In this document: positions 46,009-54,124 of the stretch, piece by piece
Layout of the letters: each line of letters begins with the position of its first letter
Numbering within the stretch: position 1 is the stretch's first letter
Assembly (NCBI RefSeq): GCF_030646925.1
Contig: NZ_JAUSKL010000042.1
Coordinates: 1-64,000, forward strand
Source of the DNA: Candidatus Binatus sp.
GTDB taxonomy: Bacteria > Desulfobacterota > Binatia > Binatales > Binataceae
Reading direction: 5' to 3'
DNA length: 64,000 bases
Notes under the pieces: model-generated
Told to the model about the DNA's origin: nothing
What the model saw: only the letters and a program-made list of their open reading frames with translations
Databases searched by the model: none
Translations under genes and position numbers: made by a program

Positions 46009-46173
46009 GTGAAATCTCCGAAGGTTGAAGATTTAAAATTCGAACCAGGGGCCGCGTTTGATCGCCTGCGCAAGCTGGCGCGGAGCGTTCTCGCCGTGAA
46101 GAAAGGGGAGATTGATCAGAAAACGGCTAAACAGCCGCGCAGGAAGCGCCCCCTTGCGGGGGCGCGTTCGTAA
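46009..46173 (+). CDS. Small transposon-encoded protein downstream of the transposase
   Basis: A 54-residue basic protein from GTG at 46009 (MKSPKVEDLKFEPGAAFDRL, then RSVLAVKKGEIDQKTAKQ). Small proteins of this kind, with a helical FEPG..FDRLRKLARSVL core and a Lys-rich KKGEID segment, are familiar directly after IS1595-type transposase genes; function unknown. A GCGCCCCC-TTGC-GGGGGCGC hairpin at 46146-46165 overlaps its 3' end and could limit readthrough into the cargo. Confidence 0.6.
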   Translation: MKSPKVEDLKFEPGAAFDRLRKLARSVLAVKKGEIDQKTAKQPRRKRPLAGARS

Positions 46174-46373
46174 TAACGCGCGGGCTTTCCGCACTTGGCG
46201 TCACCGTCCTTTCCCCTTCCGCGGGCGGAAGATGCTACCGCGCCGCGATTTCGATAACACCGATTCGCGGCGCCGTTTATAGCAAACCTAGCGTCCATAT
46301 TATAAAATTATGATAATAACAGCAACGCGCGGACCTGCTCCGCTACTTGACATACGGTTTTTATGATACTCTG

Positions 46374-46769
46374 ATGTTGCCGTGGACTCTTTTCGAACTT
46401 GTGCCACCTGGAGAAACAAAGGGCGTCGTCTCGGTTTGGAAAGACGGAGTTGCAAAAAAAGTCTGGACAACATTTCAAACTCGCTGGCGAGACATGCGAA
46501 AGGTGCATCAGGCGCAGTGGCCGCCCACATGGGCAACTCCTGTGGTTGGCTATTCAGGCATATTAGAAATGCGACTCAAAGTTTCGCAGCACCAATATCG
46601 CCCGCTTTTCATTTTTGGTCCGCCGCGGGCCAGCATTATCTTTGTGTTCATGGCCGATGAAGTTGGGGATGAGTTTGTCCCTAAAGATGCGCCGGATCGC
46701 GCGCAAGCGATTAGAACGGAAATCATAGAAGGTCGGAGCAAATTCGAGGAACTCGACAATGATCAATAA
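46374..46769 (+). CDS. Putative HigB/Gp49-like toxin
   Basis: A 131-residue protein from ATG at 46374 (a TTG at 46347 is possible). GYSGILEMRLKVSQHQYRPLFIF and IIFVFMADEVGDEFVPKDAPDRAQAI match the RelE-fold Gp49/HigB pattern: two long beta strands with basic residues, then the C-terminal helix. It is likely an mRNA interferase. Its end overlaps the XRE gene by 11 bp, which supports toxin-antitoxin coupling. It is AT-rich against its chromosomal surroundings. Confidence 0.68.
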   Translation: MLPWTLFELVPPGETKGVVSVWKDGVAKKVWTTFQTRWRDMRKVHQAQWPPTWATPVVGYSGILEMRLKVSQHQYRPLFIFGPPRASIIFVFMADEVGDEFVPKDAPDRAQAIRTEIIEGRSKFEELDNDQ

Positions 46770-47310
46770 GTTCAAAAAGTTGTGGGCTATGTTGCGAGAC
46801 GAAGATGCTCGAAACGCTTTCGTGTCATCGACTATTGCGGCGCGGCTGGCGGTTCGAATCTACAATCTTCGGAAGCAAGCAGGTTGGACGCAACCCGAAC
46901 TCGCAGAACGTGCGCACATGAAGCAAGCACGCATCTCCGTCTTGGAACAAGGGGACTACGAGAATTTTACTTTCAGTACTTTGAAAAAGATCGCGGCGGC
47001 TTTCAATGTCGCGATCGTAATCGACTTCGTTAGTTTCCCTGAATTTCTTAGATGGAGCGAAAGTCTCACGGCTGAATCCGCAGGGCCGGATTCGTTTGAT
47101 GAAAGTAGTCGAAAAGGAATCGACGCATTCCTGCCAGAGGAACTTCGCGACTTGCTCTCAGCAAAAGTGCAAGGAGTAATCGAGGACACCTTTGCGCAGG
47201 CTCGACAAGGCGCATTGCAAGAACAAACCAAGGGACAGCCACTTTCCAGCGTTCCTATTAGCGGAAAAAACGGAACGCGACAGTATGCTGTTCCGTATGT
47301 AGGACAATGA
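46759..47310 (+). CDS. XRE-family antitoxin-like regulator
   Basis: A 183-residue protein. The HTH lies at about residues 33-90 (GWTQPELAERAHMKQARISVLEQGDY, then FSTLKKIAAAFNVAIVIDFVSF), the usual antitoxin pattern paired with Gp49/HigB toxins. About 90 extra C-terminal residues are acidic then Gln/Gly-rich. It overlaps the toxin gene by 11 bp and the next gene by 4 bp (ATGA), so all three are translationally coupled. Confidence 0.8.
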   Translation: MINKFKKLWAMLRDEDARNAFVSSTIAARLAVRIYNLRKQAGWTQPELAERAHMKQARISVLEQGDYENFTFSTLKKIAAAFNVAIVIDFVSFPEFLRWSESLTAESAGPDSFDESSRKGIDAFLPEELRDLLSAKVQGVIEDTFAQARQGALQEQTKGQPLSSVPISGKNGTRQYAVPYVGQ

Positions 47311-47975
47311 GACTTCTAAACGTCTATCAAGCACAAGTGGCTCGGATCGTTCGTTCTATTGGTAACTATGGCTATGTGCCCGACACTGTTAAAGCGGTTG
47401 TCGATAGATACAACTTTGTTAAGTATCCGCAGGGCGCAGACTTGATAATGGATGTCATCAGTCCAAAACCGCTCACATTTTCGCAAGGGAAGGTCGTAAT
47501 CGACGATCGCGTAATCGTAGTCGAGAAAATGGAGATTTACCAAGGCGGTCTTCTCGTAACTACTCGTAGCAACACAACAGATTCGATTCTGGTCCTCGAC
47601 AATGCGTTGGGCTGGGCTAGTGAAAGGTTCGGAATCAAATACGAAGAGATATTCCCTGCCCCTATGTATTTCAGTCAGTTGGAAATTGGCTTGGAACTGC
47701 CCCTTCCTCAATGCTTTCCTCAGGTTTCAACCATAGGTTCAGCAATATCCAAGCGTCTCAGCAAATTTTGGGAGAAGCCGCCCCGGTTCGAGATGACTGG
47801 CTTCACGTTTTACTTCGACAAGTTCAAGTATCCGGCACATTCTCCAGTGCCATTTAAACTTGAGCGCCGTGCGGAGAATCCATTCGAAAAAGAAGTGTAT
47901 TGGACCGAAGCTCCGCTGAGCACAGACGATCATGTCGCAGTACTAACTGAATTTGAACAAGCCTGTCTGATCTAG
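47307..47975 (+). CDS. Unrecognised third protein of the toxin-antitoxin-like module
   Basis: A 222-residue protein that I cannot place in a family. It has no signal peptide, transmembrane helix, HEXXH, nuclease or Walker motif. An N-terminal helix (VYQAQVARIVRSIGNYGYV) is followed by a mostly beta part (LTFSQGKVVIDDRVIVVEKM, GGLLVTTRSNTTDSILVLD), a helical ERFGIKYEEIF segment, and a C-terminal beta/charged part. It overlaps the antitoxin by ATGA. Candidate roles are a chaperone or second antitoxin, or an effector neutralised by the others; none is supported by motif. Confidence 0.7.
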   Translation: MRLLNVYQAQVARIVRSIGNYGYVPDTVKAVVDRYNFVKYPQGADLIMDVISPKPLTFSQGKVVIDDRVIVVEKMEIYQGGLLVTTRSNTTDSILVLDNALGWASERFGIKYEEIFPAPMYFSQLEIGLELPLPQCFPQVSTIGSAISKRLSKFWEKPPRFEMTGFTFYFDKFKYPAHSPVPFKLERRAENPFEKEVYWTEAPLSTDDHVAVLTEFEQACLI

Positions 47976-48068
47976 CCCCGAAGTTAAGAAATTCACCGAC
48001 CTGTCACGTCATGGCTACCTTATCAGGTTCGGTCAGTCAAGTTGGCCCGCTCCCCGAATTCCCGCCAA

Positions 48069-48946
48069 TCATAAGTAGAGACCGCCGGTTATTTCGCCCT
48101 CCTGGGGCGGTTGCCGTTCCTGTCCTTTAAGCGCCGCGAACTCGGCCGGTGTCAAGGCGCCGAGACTGCCGTGCGGTCGCAAGTGATTATAGTCGTGACG
48201 CCATGCCTCGATCGTTTCGCGCGCCTCGGCGAGCGTGAGGAAGACCTGCTCGTTGAGGCATTCGTCGCGCAGTTTGCTGTTGAAGCTCTCGATGAAGGCG
48301 TTCTGCACCGGCTTGCCCGGCTCGATATAGTGCCAGTCGAGTCGTCCGGTGGCCCAGCGCAGCACCGCACCGCTGGTTAGTTCCGTGCCGTTGTCGCTGA
48401 CGATCACCTTGGGAGTACCGCGTTCGAACCCCAGGTGCTCGAGTTCGCGGACCACGCGTACTCCGCCCAGCGAAGTATCGACCACGGTGGCCAGGCATTC
48501 GCGGCTGAAGTCATCGACGATGCACAGGATGCGGAAGCGGCGGCCGTCGCTGAGTGCGTCTGACACGAAGTCGAGGGACCAGCGCTGGTTGATCGCGTTG
48601 GGCAACCTCATCGGCGCCCGCGTCCCCAGCGCGCGCTTGCCCCTCGGCGCCGGCGTACCATGAGTTGCTCTTCGTGGTAGAGCCGATACAGCTTCTTGTG
48701 ATTCATCGCGTGCCCTTCACGCGCCAGCATCCAGCCCAACCGTCGATAGCCGAAGCGCCGCCGCTCCGCGGCCAGCTCGCGCAGTCGTTGTCGGACCGTC
48801 GCATCGTCCGGCCGCTTGCGCTGGTAGCGCAGCGTCGAACGATCCAGCCCTACCAGCCTGCAGGCGTGCCGCTGACTCAGCCCGTGGCGCTCCATCACCC
48901 TGCCCACCACCTGTCTCTGCAGCGCAGGCCTCAGACGTTTTTTCCG
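48069..48946 (-). pseudogene. IS3-family transposase orfB, frameshifted
   Basis: Reading right to left: KKRLRPALQRQVVGRVMERHGLSQRHACRLVGL through YRLYHEEQLMVRRRRG, then a one-base loss near 48630-48636 throws the frame to a stop at 48608. The other frame continues KRALGTRAPMRLPNAINQRW, the DDE region (DFSRECLATVVDT, SDNGTELTSGAV, NAFIESFNSKLRDECLNE) to the stop at 48069. So both halves of orfB are present but not in one frame. It normally would be made as an orfA-orfB fusion by -1 frameshifting. Confidence 0.85.
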
Positions 48947-49234
48947 AGCAGGTCCTTGAGCGCCGCGTTGTCCAGCATCGACTCCGCCAGCAGCTTCTTC
49001 AGGCGCCGGTTCTCGTCCTCCAGCGACTTCAGGCGGCGCGCCTCCGACACCTCGAGCCCGCCGTACTTCGCTTTCCACTTGTAGAACGTTGCGCTCGAGA
49101 TCCCATGCCGGCGGCATACTTCCTCAGTCTTCGCCCCGGCCTCGTGCTCGCGCAGCACGCCGATGATCTGCTCCTCGCTGAAGCGTCTCCCTTTCATCGT
49201 CCGTCTCCTTTTTCAGGCGACGGACTCTACCTCA
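48072..49234 (-). mobile_element. IS3-family insertion sequence nested in the IS1595-like element
   Basis: Contains orfA and orfB on the minus strand. Approximate ends are the imperfect inverted repeats TAAGTAGAGACCGCCG (48072) and, read from the right, TGAGGTAGAGTCCGTCG (49234). No clear 3-bp target duplication is seen, so the ends are approximate or decayed. It lies about 45 bp inside the right end of the IS1595-like element. Confidence 0.75.
48931..49197 (-). CDS. IS3-family transposase orfA
   Basis: An 88-residue protein with the usual N-terminal HTH (MKGRRFSEEQIIGVLREHEA, CRRHGISSATFYKWKAKYGG) and leucine-zipper-like helix LKSLEDENRRLKKLLAESML. The end carries the heptamer A AAA AAC in the orfA frame (48943-48937), a classic -1 slippery site. 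A shift there joins GKN/V to KKRLRPAL of orfB. Confidence 0.92.
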   Translation of the reverse strand: MKGRRFSEEQIIGVLREHEAGAKTEEVCRRHGISSATFYKWKAKYGGLEVSEARRLKSLEDENRRLKKLLAESMLDNAALKDLLGKNV

Positions 49235-49278
49235 TTTCGGCTGAGTTTTCGGGGTGCAGGCCAAACTATATTATTGCC

Positions 49279-49707
49279 CTCACGAGGTTTCGGGCTTCCC
49301 GTGGCGATGAGGATGCGCGCTACGCGCTGTTAGTAGAGGAGTAGAGATCGTGGATTCGGAGGTATCGCTGACTTCTCTAGTGTAGGGCTACCTAACGGGT
49401 GGAGTTTACCCTGAACCTCGAAGGGGCCGCTTCCTGGGGCGACGCGAAGCGGACTTCGGGCCGCAGGGCCGAATCGCGATAAGATAAGATGCGCGCTACG
49501 CGCTGTTAGTAAAGGAGTAAGTCAAGAGACGGCAGCTATATGCCAGTATCGTCAATGATGCGACGCAGTGCGGGGAAAGACTGGGAATTGAACGATCGTT
49601 CAAGAGGATTGACATCGAGGCCCGGGATTTGAGAAAGATGGCTTAAGTGGAGAAGTAGCGACGCTAATTTGAAGCGCGAGGCGGCTCGCCTGAACCGAGG
49701 TAATGCG
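49279..49707. other. Repeat-rich spacer right of the transposon
   Basis: Begins with the right target duplication CTCACGAG (49279-49286) and the right half of the interrupted hairpin repeat. GATGCGCGCTACGCGCTGTTAGTA occurs at 49310 and again at 49488, each followed by an AGGAG-like block. No gene is supported. The final part should carry the promoter of the amidohydrolase gene at 49708. Confidence 0.7.
49488..49517 (+). repeat. Partial copy of the dispersed hairpin repeat
   Basis: GATGCGCGCTACGCGC, then TGTTAGTAAAGGAG: the second half of the repeat whose other copies start at 49310 and, diverged, at 40457. Confidence 0.7.
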
Positions 49708-51441
49708 ATGGCGGAATTCGACATTCATATCAAAGGTGGAACGATCGTCGATGGGACGCGGGTGCCAGCGTTTCGCGGCGATGTATGGATCCGCGACGGC
49801 AAAGTAGTGCAAATCGGCGGCCGCGCAGCGGGATCAGCCAAGCAGGTAATCGATGCCGATGGACTGATCGTCGCGCCGGGATTCGTCGATCTGCATACGC
49901 ATTACGACGCCCAGATAAGGTGGGATCCGTGGTGCACGATCTCGGGATGGCACGGCGTCACGTCGGTGGTGCTGGGCAATTGCGGGTTCGGATTTGCGCC
50001 GGTCAAGCCGTCGTTCCGCGAGCGCTCGATGCTGATGATGACGCGCACCGAGGCGATCCCGTACGACGCGATGAAGGAGGGCATGAAGTGGGACTGGGAA
50101 ACGATTCCCGAATATCTCGATTCGCTGGAGCGCGCGCCGAAAGGCGTCAATTGCATCCAGTACATGCCGACCGCGTCGCTAATGACGTACACGATGGGAC
50201 TCGAAGCGGCGAAGACGCGGCCCGCGAATGTGGACGAGCGCGAGCAGATGGCGCGCATCCTGAATGAAGGGATGGACGCGGGGCTGTGCGGATTTTCGAT
50301 TCAGCGGCTGGGGCCGAACTCGACGCAGGCGGACTATGACGGGTCGCCGATGGTGACCGATACGATGTGCGATGAGGACATCCTGAATCTCGCGCGGGTG
50401 TTGCGCGCGCGCGACGAGGGGTTCATCCAGATCACGCAAGCGACGGTGAATCCGAAAGAGGACATCGAGTTTGTCGAGCGGCTGGCGGCGGAAGCGCAGC
50501 GGCCGATTCTATACAATATCGTGGCGGCGACGCCGCGCGATCCGGAGTTTCATCGCCGGAGTCTCCGCTGGCTGGACAAGGCCAACTCGAACGGGCTGCC
50601 GATTTATGGACAGGGTGCGACCTTGAGGACCGGGTTCGCCTTCACGCTCGAGCATTGGAACCTGTACGACGCGAGTCCGGCGTGGCGCGAGGTGACGACC
50701 GGGACCAAGGCGGAAAAGATCGCGAAGATGAAGAATCCGGAGCTGCGGGCCGCGATCAAGCGCGAGCAGGAGGATGCGAACCGGCGGCTCGAATTGATCC
50801 AGGGGGCAATCGGCGGACCGCTCAGGCGTCTGATCGTGCAGCACGCGAACGATCAGCCGGAGCTCGAGCAATACGTGGGCAAAACGCTCGCGCAGGTCGC
50901 GAGCGAGTGGGGCAAGGATCTGATCGACACGATGCTCGATTTGTCGATCATGGGCGATCTGAATGTCGAGTTTCTCGGGCCGGATCGCGGGTCGAATGCG
51001 GACTACACGGCTGAGTTGATGAACAATTCGATGTACACGATACCGGGCGTGTCGGACGGCGGCGCGCATACGAAGTTTTTCACCGGCGGTGCGTACACGA
51101 CCGACTTTCTGCGCTGGCTGGTGCGCGATGAGAAGAAGGTAAGTCTCGAGGAGGCGCACTATCGGCTGTCGGCGTTGCCGGCGCACGCGGCGGGTTTCCG
51201 CGATCGCGGAGTGCTGCGCGAAGGCAGTTGGGCGGACGTCGTGGTGTACGACCTCGATCGGCTAGGCACCGATCCCGAATGGGTAGGTGAAGTCGTCCAC
51301 GATTTTCCGGCGGGCGAATGGCGGCGGGTTATCCGCGCACAGGGTTATCATTCGATCATCGTGAATGGACAGGAGACGTTCCACGATGGCAAGCCGACCG
51401 GCGCGACGCCGGGTAAATTGCTGCGTCACGGCCACGCTTAG
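49708..51441 (+). CDS. D-aminoacylase-family amidohydrolase
   Basis: A 577-residue amidohydrolase of the N-acyl-D-amino-acid deacylase group. His63 and His65 (GFVDLHTHYDAQ) are metal ligands; SGWHGVTSVVLGNCGFGFAP supplies the conserved Cys loop, and PGVSDGGAHTKFF contains the C-terminal metal Asp. It hydrolyses an N-acyl or cyclic amide bond; the substrate is unknown. GAGG 8 nt before the ATG at 49708 excludes the start at 49669. It is the intact relative of the interrupted gene at 24325. A terminator follows. Confidence 0.9.
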   Translation: MAEFDIHIKGGTIVDGTRVPAFRGDVWIRDGKVVQIGGRAAGSAKQVIDADGLIVAPGFVDLHTHYDAQIRWDPWCTISGWHGVTSVVLGNCGFGFAPVKPSFRERSMLMMTRTEAIPYDAMKEGMKWDWETIPEYLDSLERAPKGVNCIQYMPTASLMTYTMGLEAAKTRPANVDEREQMARILNEGMDAGLCGFSIQRLGPNSTQADYDGSPMVTDTMCDEDILNLARVLRARDEGFIQITQATVNPKEDIEFVERLAAEAQRPILYNIVAATPRDPEFHRRSLRWLDKANSNGLPIYGQGATLRTGFAFTLEHWNLYDASPAWREVTTGTKAEKIAKMKNPELRAAIKREQEDANRRLELIQGAIGGPLRRLIVQHANDQPELEQYVGKTLAQVASEWGKDLIDTMLDLSIMGDLNVEFLGPDRGSNADYTAELMNNSMYTIPGVSDGGAHTKFFTGGAYTTDFLRWLVRDEKKVSLEEAHYRLSALPAHAAGFRDRGVLREGSWADVVVYDLDRLGTDPEWVGEVVHDFPAGEWRRVIRAQGYHSIIVNGQETFHDGKPTGATPGKLLRHGHA

Positions 51442-51465
51442 GATCGGGATTCAACCAAAAGCTAG

Positions 51466-51497
51466 CGGGCCGGCGTCCTAAGCGCCGGCCCGTTTTT
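51466..51497. terminator. Bidirectional Rho-independent terminator
   Basis: CGGGCCGGCG and CGCCGGCCCG form a perfect 10-bp stem around TCCTAAG, followed by five T on the plus strand. The gene on the other side is convergent and ends at 51536, so the hairpin probably serves both; the minus-strand tail is poorer in T. Confidence 0.88.
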
Positions 51498-51535
51498 CTT
51501 TGAAGAGAATCGACGCCGCGCGAACTCGTCAGCAA

Positions 51536-53209
51536 TCAATCGCGTTGGTAAGCGCCGCGTCCTTCAAAGAAAGTTGTAAGCACCCTGGTATCGGCGATAT
51601 CAGTCGGCGCGATCTCGAATAAGTTCCTGTCAAGCACGATCATATCAGCCGATTTTCCGACTGAGAGCGAGCCAGTCACGCTTTCGAGACCCATCGCGCG
51701 TGCTGGATTCGCGGTGTAAGCCGCGATTGCAGCCGGAAGATCGAGCGCTTGCTCGGGCCACAGCGCGCCGTCGAATTGTCCGCTTGGATTGCGGCGCGTG
51801 ATCAAACCTTCGATGCCGGACCACGGATCGGGATTGGGGATGACGGGCCAATCGGTGCCGGTGGCGATAAGAGCGCCCGCCTCGATCAGGTTGCGATTCG
51901 GCCAGTATTGACGGACGCGATCACCGACCGCCTGCTCTATGCCATCGATGATCTGGTTTGGGTACCACAGAATCGGCGAGAGGTCGGCGACGACGTTCAA
52001 ATCCTTGAAGCGGCGAACGTCGGCGGGATCGATGAAGCCGGCATGCGCGATATGATGCATGAGCGCCGTAGCGCCTTTGAATGATCGGACGACGTCGAAC
52101 GCGTCGAGGGCGGTCCTGACTGCGCCGTCGCCGGCGCAGTGGATTTTGACGGCGAGGCCACGATCCTCCTGTTTCGCGATTAGCCGCGCGAGTTCGGGAA
52201 GAGTCTTGGTCGTGGCGCCGCGAAAACAGCATCCGTGCGCTTTATCGGGAAGGTACGGCTCGATGAAGGCTGAAGTTCGCGACATCGGGACGCCATCGAG
52301 AAAAATTTTGACGAAGGTCGGCATCACGTGTGGGCTTTTGAATTTAGCGCGCTGATCGATCAGGTCGTCGCCGACGAGGTCGTTCAGAAAGCCGGCCGGC
52401 TCGGCCATCATCGAGCCGACCACCCAGGCCGAGAGTTTTCCGTCCGCATCGAGATTGTTGTAGGCGGATAAAATGGCGCCGCTAACGGCGGCATCCTGCA
52501 AGCCGGTGACGCCGAATGAATTCAGAATTTCGATCGCGCGCGTGAGGGCCGAGACGTTGGCCTCGAGCGAATAAGGATTGGCGGCCTGCGCGGCCTGCTC
52601 GACGATCGCGACGGCCGACTCGAAGAGCATCCCGACCGGCGCGCCGGTCGTTTCATCACGGACGATAACGCCGCCGACGGGATCGGGCGTGCGCGAATCG
52701 ATGCCGGCGAGTTCGAGCGCGCGCGAATTGACCCAGCGATTGTGCACGCTGTCATCGCGGAGCAAAACCGGATGGCCCGCGCTCGCATCGTCGAGCGCCC
52801 GCAGCGCGTCGAGAGTCGAGAGCTTGATTGTGAAATTGCTGCCCCACGAACCGCCGACGATCCATGCGCCGGGCCTGGCTTTTTGAGCATCGGCGCGAAC
52901 GACGGCGAGCACCTCGTCGAGCGAAAGCGTCGGCAGGAAATGACATTCGAAGAGATCGGCGCGGCCGCCGAGCAGCGGATGAGTGTGCACGTCGTTGATG
53001 CCGGGCATCACCATCTTGCGGTTCAGGTCGATAACGCGAGTGCCGGATCCGATCAGCGACTTGACGTCGCGATCCGCGCCGACGAAGACGATTTTGCCGG
53101 CGCGAACCGCTAGCGCCTCAGCCCACGGATTCGCCGGATCGACGGTGTAGATTCTGCCGTTCTGCAGAACCGTATCTGCGATCTAATCAACTCTGCTCGT
53201 AGCAGCCAT
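51536..53209 (-). CDS. YtcJ-like amidohydrolase with in-frame TAG at codon 9
   Basis: A 558-codon frame. From ATG at 53209, with GGAG 9 nt upstream, it reads MAATSRVD, TAG (53183-53185), then IADTVLQNGRIYTVDPANPW and GKIVFVGADRDV, the N-terminal strands every YtcJ-type protein has. Metal ligands come in GINDVHTHPLL (codons 75 and 77), then VKIHCAGDGAV, MHHIAHAGF and the C-terminal ATGTDWPVI Asp. After the TAG there is no ATG, GTG or TTG until codon 66 (53014), which would lose the first domain part. It may be a fresh pseudogene, a readthrough gene, or a base error. Amidohydrolases of this group cleave amide or carbamate bonds. Confidence 0.82.
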
Positions 53210-53233
53210 GCGCGATCTCCAAGTGCACGAGGT

Positions 53234-54124
53234 CTAGACGTGGCGGCGAAGGAAATCGAACATCAGGCGGTGTCCCTCGCGGCAGGCGGAGAGTTCGGTC
53301 ATCTGCATGAAGGCGTGCGGCATCTCGTCGAGAATGCGCAACTCGTTCTCGATGCCGGCGCGATTCATGGCTTCGGCGATAGTGCGTGATTCGCCGACGA
53401 TGCCGTCGGCGGCGCCCGCGATGATGAAGCTCGGCGGCATCGCGCCCGGCTTGATCGCACGAATCGGACTGACGCGCGGATCGTTCAACCCTGCGGGATA
53501 GTTGCTCGCTAGATAAGCCTTGGCGAGCGGCTCCGCTGCTTCCTTCGCGACCGCGACGAGACCGGCGAAATCGAACGCGCCGTAGATCAGAATCGCTGCT
53601 TTGAATTTCGGCGCGCGCTCGGAGGACGCGAGCGAAGACAACGTCGCCGCGGTGAGATTGCCGCCGGCGGAATCGCCGCCCATCGCCATGCGCGATGCGA
53701 CGCCGTTGTAGCGATGCGCATTTTCGGCGACCCAATGCGCGGTGAAAACGCAATCGTCGAGGCCAGCGGGGAAAGGATTCTCGGGCGCGAGCCGGTAGTC
53801 GGGCGCGATCGTGAGATAACCGGCCTCGGCGAACTGCTTGATGAGCTTGCGATGCGTCGCGGGGCTGCCAAGCGTCCATGCGCCGCCGTGAATGTAGATG
53901 ACGACGGGGAACGGGCCGCTGCCGTGCGGCACCGCGATATCGGCGGTAAGGCCTGCCTTCAACTGGACGCCCTCATGATAGGCGCCGACGGCGGGCTGGT
54001 TGGTGTTGAACTCCTCGAAGTAATCGACGAGGCGTTTGCGCTGCTCCTGGATGGAGCCGGGGCGCGGCTTCAAGTAGAAATCGTTCCAGCGACGAATGAT
54101 GTCCTGCTCTTGCGGCGTCAGCAT
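53234..54124 (-). CDS. Alpha/beta-hydrolase, HSL-type esterase
   Basis: A 296-residue hormone-sensitive-lipase-family esterase. The oxyanion motif is HGGAW (79-83), the nucleophile Ser152 in GGDSAGGN, with Asp240 (AGAADGIVGES) and His270 (EMPHAFMQM) completing the triad. An N-terminal cap of about 40 residues precedes it. It cleaves short acyl esters. It is 24 bp upstream of the amidohydrolase ATG at 53209 on the same strand, so the two are likely cotranscribed. It ends in TAG. Confidence 0.92.
   Translation of the reverse strand: MLTPQEQDIIRRWNDFYLKPRPGSIQEQRKRLVDYFEEFNTNQPAVGAYHEGVQLKAGLTADIAVPHGSGPFPVVIYIHGGAWTLGSPATHRKLIKQFAEAGYLTIAPDYRLAPENPFPAGLDDCVFTAHWVAENAHRYNGVASRMAMGGDSAGGNLTAATLSSLASSERAPKFKAAILIYGAFDFAGLVAVAKEAAEPLAKAYLASNYPAGLNDPRVSPIRAIKPGAMPPSFIIAGAADGIVGESRTIAEAMNRAGIENELRILDEMPHAFMQMTELSACREGHRLMFDFLRRHV

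Larger units (their letters stand above)
44958..49278 (+). mobile_element. IS1595-like element with passenger genes and nested IS3-family element
   Basis: A 4321-bp insertion bounded by perfect 12-bp inverted repeats, GGCAATAATATA (44958-44969) and TATATTATTGCC (49267-49278), and flanked by 8-bp direct repeats CTCACGAG. Eight-base duplications and an ISXO2-like transposase are the IS1595 pattern, a family known to include members with passenger genes. Contents in order: transposase (interrupted), a 54-residue protein, toxin, antitoxin, unrecognised 222-residue protein, then IS3-family orfA/orfB on the other strand. The cargo is visibly more AT-rich than the chromosome around it. The insertion site is the loop of a dispersed hairpin repeat. 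Confidence 0.85.

Noticed and set aside
47307-47975. SecB-like chaperone of a toxin-antitoxin-chaperone system
   Set aside because: The gene order fits, but the sequence shows no SecB pattern; kept as unrecognised.
48069-49278. IS3 element and IS1595-like ends forming one composite transposon
   Set aside because: The 12-bp terminal repeats lie outside the IS3 repeats and pair with the left end beside the IS1595-type transposase, so the IS3 element is nested rather than a flanking arm.
24559-53185. Pyrrolysine or other genome-wide TAG recoding
   Set aside because: Many intact genes here end in TAG (for example HAD hydrolase, phaC, the acyl-CoA synthetase, ACP, esterase), and neither interrupted gene is a methylamine methyltransferase. 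Local readthrough or mutation is simpler.
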